This document shows, in pieces, positions 35,358 to 46,100 of a stretch of DNA of 64,000 nt. The DNA lies in the NCBI GenBank assembly GCA_020638735.1, contig JACKHZ010000010.1, forward strand, positions 186,001 to 250,000. The letters run 5' to 3'. The notes below the pieces were generated by a model, which ran no database searches, was not told the origin of the DNA, and worked only from the letters and a program-made list of their open reading frames with translations. The stretch is from Planctomycetota bacterium. Its GTDB lineage: Bacteria > Planctomycetota > UBA1135 > UBA2386. A program made the position numbers and the translations under genes. Position 1 is the first letter of the stretch, and each line of letters opens with the position of its first letter.

Positions 35358-38300
35358 TCACCAGGGCAGCAATCGGCGCAGGTCCGGGTGCTGCATCAGC
35401 CGGTGGACGTGCGGCGCGTCGGCGACCGCTTGACGAGTGAGGCCGCAGCGCAGCGCTTCCTTCAGGATCGTCGATGCCAGCGCGAGATCCGCGTCACGCG
35501 CGGCTGCCGTGCGGTCCGCGTTCGCGTCGCGGCGACCGAGCAGGTCGAGCAGGCGCAAGTAGCGGCGCAGGTCCATCGGCGCCAGCGGGCCCGTCGTGCA
35601 GCATCGCCGGTAGGCGTCGATGGCGCCATCGAGGTCGCCGTCGGCCAGCAGCGCCTCGCCGAGCAGCGCCAGGTTGCGCGAGGTCGGGTTGGCGGCGAGG
35701 TGTTCGCGCTCCCTGGCGTCGCGCTCGGCGTCGGTGCCGATCCGGTAGAGGTCGCGCTCGCGTCGCGTCAGCACGCCCTTGGCGAGGCGGCGCGCGGTCG
35801 CGGCGGTGTCGAGCGGCCAACGCTGGCAGCGACCGCGGCGTGTGACGGTCAGCAGTTCGCGCGAGTCGGCGCGAACGGCGACCTGCTCGCAGTCGCTGTC
35901 GAGACGGATCGCCGCGAACGGTGTGCAGGTGACCGCGTCGAACAGGTGCACCTCGTTGGAGCATCGCACCCACCAGAGCGAGCCGTCGGGCACGAGGCCG
36001 GCCGGATAGTCGTCGCTGCGCACCAGCCGCGTGTACTCACCGGTCGGGCCGGCGTCGGCGTCCTGCAGCGCGTAGCTGCGCGCGCGCAGGTCGCCGAGCA
36101 CGACCAGCATGCGGTCCCGCTGCTCGTCGATCGCGACCCCGAAGTGTCCCGTGCCGGCGGGCCCGCGCACGCTGGCGACCCGCCCGCCAGTGGTGATGTC
36201 GAACACGTCGGTGCGCGTCCTGCTGCCCCACTGGGTCGACATGTAGCGTCCCTCCGGCCCGCTCCAGACCAGCCACCCGCTCTCGAACTCGAAGCTCGCG
36301 AGCGGCGCGCCGGTGCGGACATCGAAGATGCGCGCGGTCGGGCGCCCTTCGACCGGTTCGGCGAACAGGTAGCGGTCGCCCGCAGGCTGCAGCGCGTGGT
36401 CGATGTTGGAGAACGGCAGCGTGACCCGGGTCAGCAGACGCCCTTCCAGGTCGAAGGTCGAGACCTCGGCCGCGGGGGTGGCGCCGGCGGGGGTGTCCAG
36501 CAGGCGCAACCCCTGCAGCTCCGAGCCGCCGCGTCCCAGCTGCAGCCGGTCGAGCCCTTCGATCGGCAGGTCGCGCAGCTGCGCGCGGCGATCGATGCTC
36601 CACAGCGACCAGCGCGCGGCGCGTCCGGCGCCATGCCGCAACAGCACCAGCGCCTCGCCGTCGGCGGTGAGTGACATGGGATACGTGCGATCGTCCCATG
36701 GCAGGTCCAACGGCGCGTACTCACCCTCGAAGCGGCCCACCAGCAGCTCTCGCCCGGTGATCGCGAAGCGCTCGCCGTCGGGGTGCAGGGCGACGCGGCG
36801 ATTGCCCCGGTTCTTGTCGTTCTCGCCGGACAGGCGGCCGGTGACGCGGCGGCGCTCGAGATCGACGACGCAGATGTCTCGCTGTCCGTCGAAGGCGATG
36901 GCGTGACGGCCGTCGTCGGTGACGGCGAACACCACGGTGATGCCCTCGACGGGGAACTGCTCGCGCTGCTCGCCGGTCGCCAGCAGCAGCCGCGTGAAGC
37001 CGTCCACGGTGCGGATCATCAGCTCGTCGCCCAGCGTGCGCAGCGCCTGGCCCTCGAGCGCGGCGAGGCGCGAGCCGTCTGCGGCGTAGAGCCGCACCCG
37101 GCCGCGGGCGTCCTTGCGTTCCTCGTTGCGCACGATCTGGCCGCCGGGAGTCAGCATCACGGAGCCTCTGCTCGGCGCGACGGGCAGGGGCTGGTCGTCG
37201 AGGCCGCGCCACGGGTCGTCTGCTGCTGCCCACAGTCGCCGGCCGCCGGCGTCGTAGACGACGGTGCCCGCGCCGGCGCTGACCGCCGCGAGCCGGTCCG
37301 CGGCGTCGATCTCGAAGTGCACCAGGTCGTCGCCGACGGTGCTCAGCAGCGCGCCGGTGTCGGCGGCGAACCGCCGCACGGCGCCGTCCCTGCACAGCGT
37401 CAGCACGCTCCCGCCGTCGGCCGCCCAGCGCACCTGCACCACCGCGTCGGGGTGGGGCACGACGAGCGCGCATTCGCCGGTCGCCAGCGACCACAGCCGC
37501 GCGGTGTGGTCCTCGGAGCCGCTCACCACGCGCTCGCGCGACGGCGACAGCGCGAGGTCGTGCACGCGGTCCTGGTGGCCGACGAAGCGGCGCTCGAGCG
37601 CGTCGGCGTCGACGTCGGTGAGCCAGAACACCGGATCGATGCCGCACGACAGCAGCCGGCGCGCGTCGACGAACAGCGCCGCGGTCGTGCCGTAGTCGGA
37701 GTGCTGGAAGCGGCCGACCAGGTCGTGGTGCTGCGACGCTTGCAGGATCGTCTCGTTGACCGTGAAGTCGTGGGTCAGGTGTTCGGCCTCGACCGCGAGC
37801 AAGAGCGCGAGGTTGGGGTCCTGCTCGATCACCAACGCCGCCGTCGCGGCGAGGCGGGTGCCGGTCGCCTCGCTGGCGTTCTGCACGGCGCGGGCCTCGT
37901 TGCCCTTCGATTCGAGCAGGAACCACAGCGTGCCGAACAGGCCGACGGTCAGCGCGAAGGCCACCGTGACGGCGGCGGTGAGCTGGATGCGGTAGCGCCG
38001 GGCGAACTTGCGCATCCGGTACAGGCCGCTCGGCGGGCCGGCTTCGACCGGCTGGTGGCGCAGGAAGCGGCGTAGGTCCTCGGCGAAGTCGCGGAGCGAC
38101 GCGTAGCGCCGCTCGGGGTCCTTCTCCAGCGCCTTCATCGCCACCCAGTCGAGGTCGCTGTGCAGGTTCCGCGCCCACGGTCGCGTGCTCACGGCGTCGC
38201 GTGCCGCGGCGTCGCGCTCGCGCAGCCGGGTGCTCGGGCGTGGGGGCGTCTCCTCGCGCACGATCCGCGCGAGCTCGGTGATGGCGGCGCCGCGCAGCCG

Positions 38301-39179
38301 CTTCGCGTCGTGCGGTCGCGCGTCGCACAGCAGCTCGTAGAGGATCGCGCCCAGCGAGTAGACGTCGGTGCGGGTGTCGATCGCCGCGGCGCTGCCGCCG
38401 AACTGCTCCGGGCTCATGTACTCGGGGGTGCCGAGCAGCGCGCCGTCGAGGGTGTGGATCGAGTCGTCGCCGAGCGAGCCTTCGAGCGCCTTGGCGATGC
38501 CGAAGTCGATCACCTTGGGTTGCGGCTCACCGTCGCCGTGCACGACCAGCACGTTGCTCGGCTTCAGGTCGCGGTGCAGCACGCCGCGGCGGTGGGCGTG
38601 GTCGACGGCGTCGCAGACCTTGGCGAACAGCTCGAGCCGCGGAATCAGCGCGAGTTGGTGCTGGCGGCAGTAGTCGGTGATCGGGGCGCCGTCGACGAAC
38701 TCCATCGCCAGGTACGGCCGCCCGTTCGCGTCGTGGCCGGCGTCGTGCACGACGGCGATGCCGGGGTGCGCCATGCGCGCCAGCGCCTGCCGCTCGGCGT
38801 CGAATCGCGCCAGCACCTGTCGCGAGTCCATGCCGGGACGGATCGCCTTGATCGCGACGATGCGCTGCACGGGCGTGACCTGCCGGGCGCGGTAGACCGT
38901 GCCCATGCCACCTGCGCCGATCGGCTCGAGATCGACGTAGCCCGGGATCACGGGCGCCGGCGGCGCGTCGGTGTCGAACTCGGGCAGGCCGGCGAGCGGG
39001 CTCTCGAGGAAGCCGGACAGCTCGGTCGCGGCGACGTCCAGCATCGACCGCAGCTCCCGCCGCAGCTTCGCGTCGTCGCCGCTGACGCGTTCGACGAAGG
39101 CCGCCCGCTGCGCCGCCGGCAGCTCGAGGCCCTCGGCGAAGAGCCGCATCAGGTCTTCCTTCCAGGCGTCTTCGGGCAT
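35358..39179 (-). CDS. Membrane Ser/Thr protein kinase with WD40-type propeller
   Basis: A 1273-residue protein. An N-terminal helical region is followed by a Hanks-type kinase domain (about residues 80-360): GAGGMGTVYRARQ, VAIKAIRPGMD, GVLHRDLKPSNVLV, DFGIAKALEG and GTPEYMSPEQ are all intact. A transmembrane helix (LTAAVTVAFALTVGLFG) follows near residue 400. The rest is a WD40-like repeat region (HDLALSPSRERVVSGSEDHTAR, cut at S-G-S-E-D-H-T) and ends in helical TPR-like repeats (LALLGEALLADGDLDGAIDAY). It would phosphorylate targets in response to a signal sensed by the outer propeller. Confidence 0.93.
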   Translation of the reverse strand: MPEDAWKEDLMRLFAEGLELPAAQRAAFVERVSGDDAKLRRELRSMLDVAATELSGFLESPLAGLPEFDTDAPPAPVIPGYVDLEPIGAGGMGTVYRARQVTPVQRIVAIKAIRPGMDSRQVLARFDAERQALARMAHPGIAVVHDAGHDANGRPYLAMEFVDGAPITDYCRQHQLALIPRLELFAKVCDAVDHAHRRGVLHRDLKPSNVLVVHGDGEPQPKVIDFGIAKALEGSLGDDSIHTLDGALLGTPEYMSPEQFGGSAAAIDTRTDVYSLGAILYELLCDARPHDAKRLRGAAITELARIVREETPPRPSTRLRERDAAARDAVSTRPWARNLHSDLDWVAMKALEKDPERRYASLRDFAEDLRRFLRHQPVEAGPPSGLYRMRKFARRYRIQLTAAVTVAFALTVGLFGTLWFLLESKGNEARAVQNASEATGTRLAATAALVIEQDPNLALLLAVEAEHLTHDFTVNETILQASQHHDLVGRFQHSDYGTTAALFVDARRLLSCGIDPVFWLTDVDADALERRFVGHQDRVHDLALSPSRERVVSGSEDHTARLWSLATGECALVVPHPDAVVQVRWAADGGSVLTLCRDGAVRRFAADTGALLSTVGDDLVHFEIDAADRLAAVSAGAGTVVYDAGGRRLWAAADDPWRGLDDQPLPVAPSRGSVMLTPGGQIVRNEERKDARGRVRLYAADGSRLAALEGQALRTLGDELMIRTVDGFTRLLLATGEQREQFPVEGITVVFAVTDDGRHAIAFDGQRDICVVDLERRRVTGRLSGENDKNRGNRRVALHPDGERFAITGRELLVGRFEGEYAPLDLPWDDRTYPMSLTADGEALVLLRHGAGRAARWSLWSIDRRAQLRDLPIEGLDRLQLGRGGSELQGLRLLDTPAGATPAAEVSTFDLEGRLLTRVTLPFSNIDHALQPAGDRYLFAEPVEGRPTARIFDVRTGAPLASFEFESGWLVWSGPEGRYMSTQWGSRTRTDVFDITTGGRVASVRGPAGTGHFGVAIDEQRDRMLVVLGDLRARSYALQDADAGPTGEYTRLVRSDDYPAGLVPDGSLWWVRCSNEVHLFDAVTCTPFAAIRLDSDCEQVAVRADSRELLTVTRRGRCQRWPLDTAATARRLAKGVLTRRERDLYRIGTDAERDAREREHLAANPTSRNLALLGEALLADGDLDGAIDAYRRCCTTGPLAPMDLRRYLRLLDLLGRRDANADRTAAARDADLALASTILKEALRCGLTRQAVADAPHVHRLMQHPDLRRLLPW

Positions 39180-39350
39180 CGGCGTCGGGCGACTTTCGCG
39201 GCGCGGGGGGGCGATGGGAAGGCCCCCGATCGTGCCTCATCCGTCAGCGGGTCGCGGCCCCGGACGCACATTCGGCGACGATCCGTGGTTTGCCCCCGGA
39301 GCTGGCGCGGTCACCCTCAGGTCGGGACGGGTCGGGTCGAGATCGCAGCC

Positions 39351-41342
39351 CTAGCGGCCGGGTGTCCAGGCGTGGCAGTCGAGACAGTTCTTCGGGTCGC
39401 GGATGTAGTCGTCGTCGACCGCCGGCACGTCCTTGACCTCGCCGTTCGGCAGCTTCACACCGCTGTGTTTCTTGTGCGGGTCGAGGTGACTGGTGATGCG
39501 GATCGGCGTGCGCGCCGGCTCGGCGCGTTGCTGCTCGAGCTCGTGACACGCCGCGCAGTCGCCGCCCTTGTAGTGGTACTGCGGCAAGCCGGACGCGAGC
39601 TGGTAGCGACTCTTCGTGCGCTCGATCTTGTCGTAGGCCGGCTTCTCCTTCGGTGCGTGGCACACGCCGCAGGTGTCGACGTCGCCGCGGCCGGTGGTCG
39701 CGTAGCCGCCGGTCCGCGCGATCTTCTCGGGCTCCTTGTGGCCGTGACAGCGCGCGCAGGAGAAGGCCTTGCCGGCGTCCTGCAGTGGTGCGGCGCGCAG
39801 CCCGGCGACCTGTCCGTCGGCGACGTGGCACTCGGTGCAGCTGCGGGCGGCGTGCTGTGCGTGGCTGAACACGGGCACCGCGACCTCGGCGATGTCTGCG
39901 GTCACGGCCATCTCCGGCGTCTGGTGGCACTGCAGCGTGCAGTTGCTGCTCTCGCGCTGCAGCCTGGTCTGGAAGGCGAGCGTGTCCGCCGCCCTGGTCG
40001 ACTCCCGGACCGTCATGTGGCACGAGGTGCAGTCGCGGTCCTGCGCGCCGGCGACGGAGACCAGGTGTCCGGCGTGACCGAACGGCTGCGGCTCCGCCGC
40101 ATGCACGAGCCCGGGCACCTGCTGGCGGTGGCAGTCGGTGCAGGCGCGACCTTCGGTACCGGCGTGCACCGCGGCGCCGGTCGGCGTGATGCCGGGGTGC
40201 GCCATCCCCGCGAACGCGAAGCGCGAGCCGTCGCGGGGGCGCGTCACCTCGGTGGTCGCGATCGCGAACTTGTTCGCGACCGCGGTCTCGTTGACCGGGG
40301 AGCTGCTGCGGTGGCAGTTGTCGCACCTCCACTCACCGTGCCGCTCGACGCGCTGCTCCTGGTGGCAGGTCTTGGTGCAGTCCACGTAGAGCCTGCCGAC
40401 CACCGGGTCGTTCGCGCCCGGCGCCATCTCATGGCACGTCGCGCAGTCCTGGCGGTGGCCTTCGGTGGTGTGTGCGAACCGCGTCGGAACCCGCAGCACG
40501 CGCAGGTCGTCGACCAGCGCCGCGGTCGCGTTGTTGCCCGCGCCGAAGTGGCATTCCGCGCAGCCCTTGAGCTCGATGTCGACGCCCTTGGCCGCCGTCG
40601 CCCTGTCCATCGCGTGGCATTCGGCGCAGGCGCCGCCGCCCTTCGGCAGGTGCGAGGTGTGGCGGAAGCCGCGCTCGGCGGCTCGGCGGTGCCCGTCGAG
40701 CAGGCGCGGTGCGCCGGCCTTGTGGCAGCTCTCGCAGCTGTCGGCCCTGTTCCACGCTGCCGGCTGCGCGGCGCCAGCAGGCGCCCGCACGTTGCGTTGC
40801 TTGTCCGCGCTCGGGTCCTTGTCGCCGTGGTCGTGGCAGGACGCGCACGCCTTGGCCATCGTCGCCGTCTCGAACTTGTAATCGATGGTCAGGAAGTCTC
40901 CGCGCGGCAGCTCCGTCGGCGTGTGGCACTCGCTGCAAGCGCGCTGCTGGTGGCCCTTGCTGCCGTGGTCGAACTTCAGGGCGCTGTCGGTGCGCTTGCG
41001 CTCGCCGCCGGAGAACACCAGCCGCGCCGGGTCGTGCTTGTCCTTGTTCGCGGCGCTGACGTGGCAATCGGTGCAGATGGTCACCACGACGATGCCCAGC
41101 GGTTCCTCTGGCTTGAATGGATGACAGATCGCGCAGTGCTCCCTGTGCTGCGAGGCGCGTCCACTGGTCCGCCAGGTCGGCGACAGGTGCGCACCGTGTC
41201 GGAACGCGACGCCTTCGCGGCCCTGGAGCATGGCGCTGGTCGTGGGCGTCGGGCTCGTCGCCGACGGGTTGGAGACTGCGGCGAGCAAGATCGCGAGCGC
41301 CGCTGTCGCTGCGAACCAGGTCCAGATGGGGCGGTGGTGCAT
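39351..41342 (-). CDS. Octadecaheme c-type cytochrome, periplasmic type
   Basis: A 663-residue exported protein with an N-terminal hydrophobic helix (WFAATAALAILLAAVS). I count 16 CxxCH heme sites, from CAICH and CTDCH near the N-terminus to CLDCH at the end. Two further sites have three residues between the cysteines (CTKTCH and CTLQCH), giving 18 heme positions. Many extra His residues could supply distal ligands. No lipobox is seen, so it probably sits in the periplasm. It is transcribed divergently from the beta-barrel gene, and the set looks like an electron-transfer conduit. Confidence 0.93.
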   Translation of the reverse strand: MHHRPIWTWFAATAALAILLAAVSNPSATSPTPTTSAMLQGREGVAFRHGAHLSPTWRTSGRASQHREHCAICHPFKPEEPLGIVVVTICTDCHVSAANKDKHDPARLVFSGGERKRTDSALKFDHGSKGHQQRACSECHTPTELPRGDFLTIDYKFETATMAKACASCHDHGDKDPSADKQRNVRAPAGAAQPAAWNRADSCESCHKAGAPRLLDGHRRAAERGFRHTSHLPKGGGACAECHAMDRATAAKGVDIELKGCAECHFGAGNNATAALVDDLRVLRVPTRFAHTTEGHRQDCATCHEMAPGANDPVVGRLYVDCTKTCHQEQRVERHGEWRCDNCHRSSSPVNETAVANKFAIATTEVTRPRDGSRFAFAGMAHPGITPTGAAVHAGTEGRACTDCHRQQVPGLVHAAEPQPFGHAGHLVSVAGAQDRDCTSCHMTVRESTRAADTLAFQTRLQRESSNCTLQCHQTPEMAVTADIAEVAVPVFSHAQHAARSCTECHVADGQVAGLRAAPLQDAGKAFSCARCHGHKEPEKIARTGGYATTGRGDVDTCGVCHAPKEKPAYDKIERTKSRYQLASGLPQYHYKGGDCAACHELEQQRAEPARTPIRITSHLDPHKKHSGVKLPNGEVKDVPAVDDDYIRDPKNCLDCHAWTPGR

Positions 41343-41392
41343 CGGGCTGGGGTCGCTGGAGAATCGGGGGCGGGGCCGTTTCGAGACGCGCT

Positions 41393-41421
41393 TTGACTCG
41401 GTCGGAGGGCGCATCTACTCT
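41393..41421 (+). promoter_or_regulatory. Sigma-70-like promoter for the beta-barrel gene
   Basis: TTGACT at 41393-41398 and TACTCT at 41416-41421 are separated by exactly 17 bases, near the sigma-70 consensus. They sit in the 163-bp gap between divergent cytochrome and barrel genes and would give a leader of about 80 bases before ATG 41506. Confidence 0.5.
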
Positions 41422-41505
41422 CCGCATTGCGCGCACGGGGTCAATAGCCAGCCACTCCCCCGTCGCGTGCCTCCTCGAAGCCACAGCCTCGACCCGGCTC
41501 TCCGC

Positions 41506-43152
41506 ATGCTCGCCAATACCCTGTCCGCGCGTAGCGTCTCCGTACGATCGATCCTCGCGTTCGCGATGCTCACCGGCGCCGCCCTCGCGCAGGTGGCCGG
41601 GCCGCGCCGCAACGGCGGCGCCGAACCACAGCAGCCGCAGCAACCGCAGGCGCAGCGCGACGAACGCCCGGCGTCGGAGCAGTTCCAGTATTCACCGGTG
41701 CTCTCGCGCTACCTGCGGCTCGACCCGTTCGACCGCTACGGCGTCCGCCGCCCGTGGAACCCGCTGACGATGTCCGACGGCACCGGCGAGTATCCGATCC
41801 TGCAGGGCGCCGGCCTGCTGGACGTCTACAACACCAACAAGTGGAAGGGCGACCTGCCGGTGATCGGCGAGAACACGTTCTTCGCCGGGCAGGTGCTGTG
41901 GAACAACCTGGTCGAATCGCGCGACAAGGCCAACTCGACGCACGCCGACGAGGTGCGCTCGACGATGTTCGCCACCGCCGACTTCTTCCACGGCGACACC
42001 GTGTTCCGGCCGGCGACCTGGCGCGTGCGCGCGACCTTCGCCTTCGACGAGCGCAACGCCGACGACGTCGACAACGGCAACACCCAGGGCGACATCGCCG
42101 TGCAGGAGATGTTCGGCGAGATGCTGCTGTGGGAGATGGATCCCTACCTCGACTTCGGCTCGATCCGGGTCGGTCGGCAGGCGTTCGCCAGCGACTTCCG
42201 CAACTTCATCTTCCAGGACAACAACGACGCCGTGAAGCTGTTCGGCTCCTTCTGGGAGTCGCGCATCGACTTCGAGTTCGCGTTCTTCGACCTGGTCGCC
42301 AAGGACCCGTTCAGCAACCTCAACCGCGGCTTCCTCGGTCGCGATCAGCAGTACTGGTCGGCGAGCGTGTTCCTCGAGGACATGCTGGCGATGGGCTACA
42401 AGGTGCAGTTCACGATGCAGGGCGCGCACGACACGTCGCGCGCGGCGACCATCGACGCCTACTACGCCGGCTTCAACGGCCAGGGGCGCATCGGCAAGAT
42501 CCAGGTCGCGCACGCGCTCTACTGGATGTTCGGCGAGGACGAGGGGAACAAGATCTCCGGGGCCAAGGAGGACATCAACGCGCAGATGGCGGCGCTCGAG
42601 ATCGCGATCCCGGACAGCTGGGCGCGCTACGTGTTCAGCGCCCTCTACGCGTCGGGCGACAGCAACGTCAACGACGGCAAGGGCACCGGCTTCGACTCGG
42701 TGTTCGACAACCCGGCGTTCGCCGGCGGCGCCAACGGCTTCTTCCATCGCCAGGCGATCGCGGCCGGCGGCCAGGGCATCGCCAACACCAACAGCTTCTA
42801 CCCCAACCTGCGCACCAAGGCGTTCGAGGGGCCCAACTCGGTCAACCCGGGTCTGTTCATCCTGCACACCGGCTACGAGGCAACGCTGTCCAACTACTGG
42901 ACGGCTGCGGTCAATGCCGCCTACCTGAGCTTCGTCAACACGGCGTCGCTCGAGCAGGCGACCGGCCGGAACAACCTCGACCTCGGCATCGGCTTCGACC
43001 TCAGCCTCACGGCGCAGTGGCGCCCGCTCGGCGTCGACAACTGCATCATCACTCCGGGCGTCCAGATGCTGGTGCCCACCGGCGGCCTCGCCGATCTCAC
43101 CAACGAAGATGCGCTGTTCGCCTTCTTCGTCAACGCCGCCATCGTCCTCTGA
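41506..43152 (+). CDS. Outer-membrane beta-barrel protein next to multiheme cytochromes
   Basis: A 548-residue exported protein with a signal peptide (LAFAMLTGAALAQ). The body alternates aromatic and charged residues in amphipathic strands (for example RVRATFAFDERNADD, FGSIRVGRQAFASDF, RIDFEFAFFDLVAKDP), as in porins of the alginate-export type. It ends in a strand FFVNAAIVL, near the usual outer-membrane C-terminal signal. It is shorter than the roughly 700-residue MtrB barrels. It lies 19 bp before the decaheme lipoprotein gene and divergent from the 18-heme cytochrome. Confidence 0.85.
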   Translation: MLANTLSARSVSVRSILAFAMLTGAALAQVAGPRRNGGAEPQQPQQPQAQRDERPASEQFQYSPVLSRYLRLDPFDRYGVRRPWNPLTMSDGTGEYPILQGAGLLDVYNTNKWKGDLPVIGENTFFAGQVLWNNLVESRDKANSTHADEVRSTMFATADFFHGDTVFRPATWRVRATFAFDERNADDVDNGNTQGDIAVQEMFGEMLLWEMDPYLDFGSIRVGRQAFASDFRNFIFQDNNDAVKLFGSFWESRIDFEFAFFDLVAKDPFSNLNRGFLGRDQQYWSASVFLEDMLAMGYKVQFTMQGAHDTSRAATIDAYYAGFNGQGRIGKIQVAHALYWMFGEDEGNKISGAKEDINAQMAALEIAIPDSWARYVFSALYASGDSNVNDGKGTGFDSVFDNPAFAGGANGFFHRQAIAAGGQGIANTNSFYPNLRTKAFEGPNSVNPGLFILHTGYEATLSNYWTAAVNAAYLSFVNTASLEQATGRNNLDLGIGFDLSLTAQWRPLGVDNCIITPGVQMLVPTGGLADLTNEDALFAFFVNAAIVL

Positions 43153-43171
43153 TCCTCGCTCCCGAACTCCC

Positions 43172-46100
43172 ATGCGCTCGTCGAACAAGCTCGTCCCCGC
43201 GCTCGTGCTCGCCGCGTTCGTCGCGATCGGGTGCGCGACCTGGTCCAACCCGATCAACCCGCAGTGGAAGGCGCACGATACGTCGACCACCATCGGCAAC
43301 TGGCAACCGCCGTCGTCGCGGGAAGAGGCCACGCCCGAGCGGCAGCGGAACGCCAGCGCGGGCTGCCTGACCTGCCACGCGGGCATCGAGTCGGCCAACA
43401 TGCACGGCAGCAACACGTGGGCGATCGGCTGCGCCGACTGCCACGGTGGTGATCCCGCCGCGTCCTGGGGCGGCGGCGCGGTGCAGCGCCCCTATCCGTC
43501 GGACTACGAGCGGGTGATGGACCGGGCGCACGTGAAGCCGGCCTTCCCTGCGGAGTGGAACGGCTCGCGCAATCCCGAGCGGACCTACGCGCTGCTCAAC
43601 CGCGAGCGGCTCGAGTTCGTGCGCTTCATCAACCCCGGCGACCTGCGCGTGGCGACGGAGACGTGCGGCAAGTGCCACGGCGAGATCACCGCCAAGGTGA
43701 TGACCAGCATGATGACGCACAGCGCCATGGTCATGGGGTCGGGCACCTACAACAACGGCGTGCTGCCGTACAAGAACTACGTCATCGGCGAGTTCTACAT
43801 GCCCAATGGCGAGTCGGCATCCGCCAAGACGGTGCCGCCGCCGACCGAGGAGGAGAAGGCGCGCGGCGTCGTCGAGCAGCTGATCCCGGTGCCGCGCTAC
43901 AACGCCAGCCAGCCCGGCAACATCTTCCGCGCCGCGGAGCGCGGCCTGCCCGCCCAGCGCGGCCTCGGCACCGGCGGGCGCGTGGACTTCGCCCACTTCG
44001 TGCTGCACAAGACGCGCCTCAACGACCCGTACGTCTGGTTCCTCGGCACCAACGACTACGGTGGCGAGTACCGCTCGAGCGGCTGCACCGCCTGCCACGT
44101 GCTCTACGCCAACAGCGAGGACCCGAAGATGGCGGGCGTCATCGCGCCGCACGGCTTCCTCGGCGTGACCGACGGCGCGAACGGTGATCCGACGATCCCG
44201 AAGGGCGAGTCGGGCCACCCGATCAAGCACCAGTTCACGACGCGGATCCCGACCAGCCAGTGCATGACGTGCCACAACCACCAGGGCAGCGGCGCGATCG
44301 ACAACTACGCCGGCATCATGTGGTGGGACAGCGAGACCGACGGCGCGCTGCTGTATCACGCCGATGGCCACGCGAAGAAGGGCGCCGACCTGGCCAACGT
44401 GCACCTCGAGGCCAACAAGACCGCGCGCCACACGCAGTTCACCTCGCAGCACCGCTCCGGGTGGTCGTTCCGCAAGGTCTACAAGCTCAACTACGAGGGG
44501 CAGCCGATCGACAAGAACGGCGACCTGATCGACTGGAACGACAAGGACTGGGCTTCGAAGGCCGTGCACCTCGCCGACCACCACTACGAGGTCGGCATGC
44601 ACTGCATCGACTGCCACACCGAGCAGGACGTGCACGGTGACGGCAAGCTCTACGGCGAGATGATCAACCCCGTGGAGATCTACTGCACCGACTGCCACGG
44701 CACGATCGCACAGCGCACGAAGCTGAGGACCTCCAATCCGTCCGGCGGCAACGACCTCTCGGAAGCCCGGGCCGCGGGGCGGCAGATGTTCCGCTGGGTG
44801 GACGCCGACGGCAACGACATCGGCAAGCGGGCGCCGCAGGCCGGCGACGTGCTGAAGCAGCGCAGCAAGCTCGACCCGAACCTCGAGTGGACCGTGCCGC
44901 AGCTGGCCGACATCGTCGACGAGAGCTCGCCGAAGTACAACGCCAAGGCGGCCGTGGCCAAGACGCTGCAGAAGGGCAACGACACGTGGGGTGACGCGTC
45001 GCGTCCGGCGGACAGCTACGCGCACAGCGCCGACCAGATGACCTGCTACACGTGCCACACGTCGTGGGCGATCAGCTGCGCAGGATGCCACCTGGCGGGC
45101 CGCACCAACCGGCGCACCCCGTCGAGCCACTTCTTCGGCGAGAAGACCCTGGTCGAGGCGGGCTACTACTCGCAGGGTCTACGCTCCGACTGCCTGATGC
45201 TCGGCAAGAACGGCGACGTCAAGGGCAACAAGATCTCCCCGATCCGCTCGGCGTCGGCGCCGATCGCGACCGTCGTCAACGGCAACCGCGCGACCGTCAC
45301 CCACCAGCAGCCGACGATCGCCGCGTCCGGCCACAGCGGCCACGCGTTCTCGCCCTACATCCCGCACACGGTCAGCGCCAAGCACGGACAGCAGTGCACC
45401 AGCTGTCACGTCAGCAAGGACAACGACAACAACGCGGCGCTCGCCGAGCGCTTCAACCTCGGCGTGCACTCGTCCGACTTCGTCGGCAACTTCGTGCACC
45501 TCGGCACGACCAACAGCGTGACCGCGGTGCGCGTCGCCGAGGGCTGGGAGCCGCAGCCGGTGATCGGCAGCGACTTCCACAAGATGACGATGCCAGACGA
45601 GCACCGGAGCCACGAGGCGCGCGGCGGGAAGCTGACCGAGTCGCACACGCACACCGCCAACGCGGTGTTCGTGCAGGCGCGCGGTGAATACCTGTTCACG
45701 GCGGCCGGCAAGGACGGCTTCCGCGTGCTGGACATCGCCAACATCGCCAACAAGGACGTCGCCCAGCGCATCGTCAGCGCGCCGTTCAGCCCGATCGGGC
45801 AGGGCGCCTACGTCAAGACGCGCGACGCCACCGCGGTGCTGCTGCCGACGACGGTGCCGACCGACGGCAAGCGCGTGCAGATCGCCGAGAACCACGAGAC
45901 GCCGGTGCACCCGCTGTTCTCCTACGCCTACGTGCTCGACCGCCAGGAAGGGCTCGTGGTGGTGGACGTGGACACGATGGTGGACGGCAACCCCAACAAC
46001 AACTTCCTGGTGCGCGCCGCCACCTGGAACCCCGACGGCGTGCTGAACGGTGCGCACGGCGGCATGGTCGTCGGCCGCTACCTCTACGTGCTGGTGCCGG

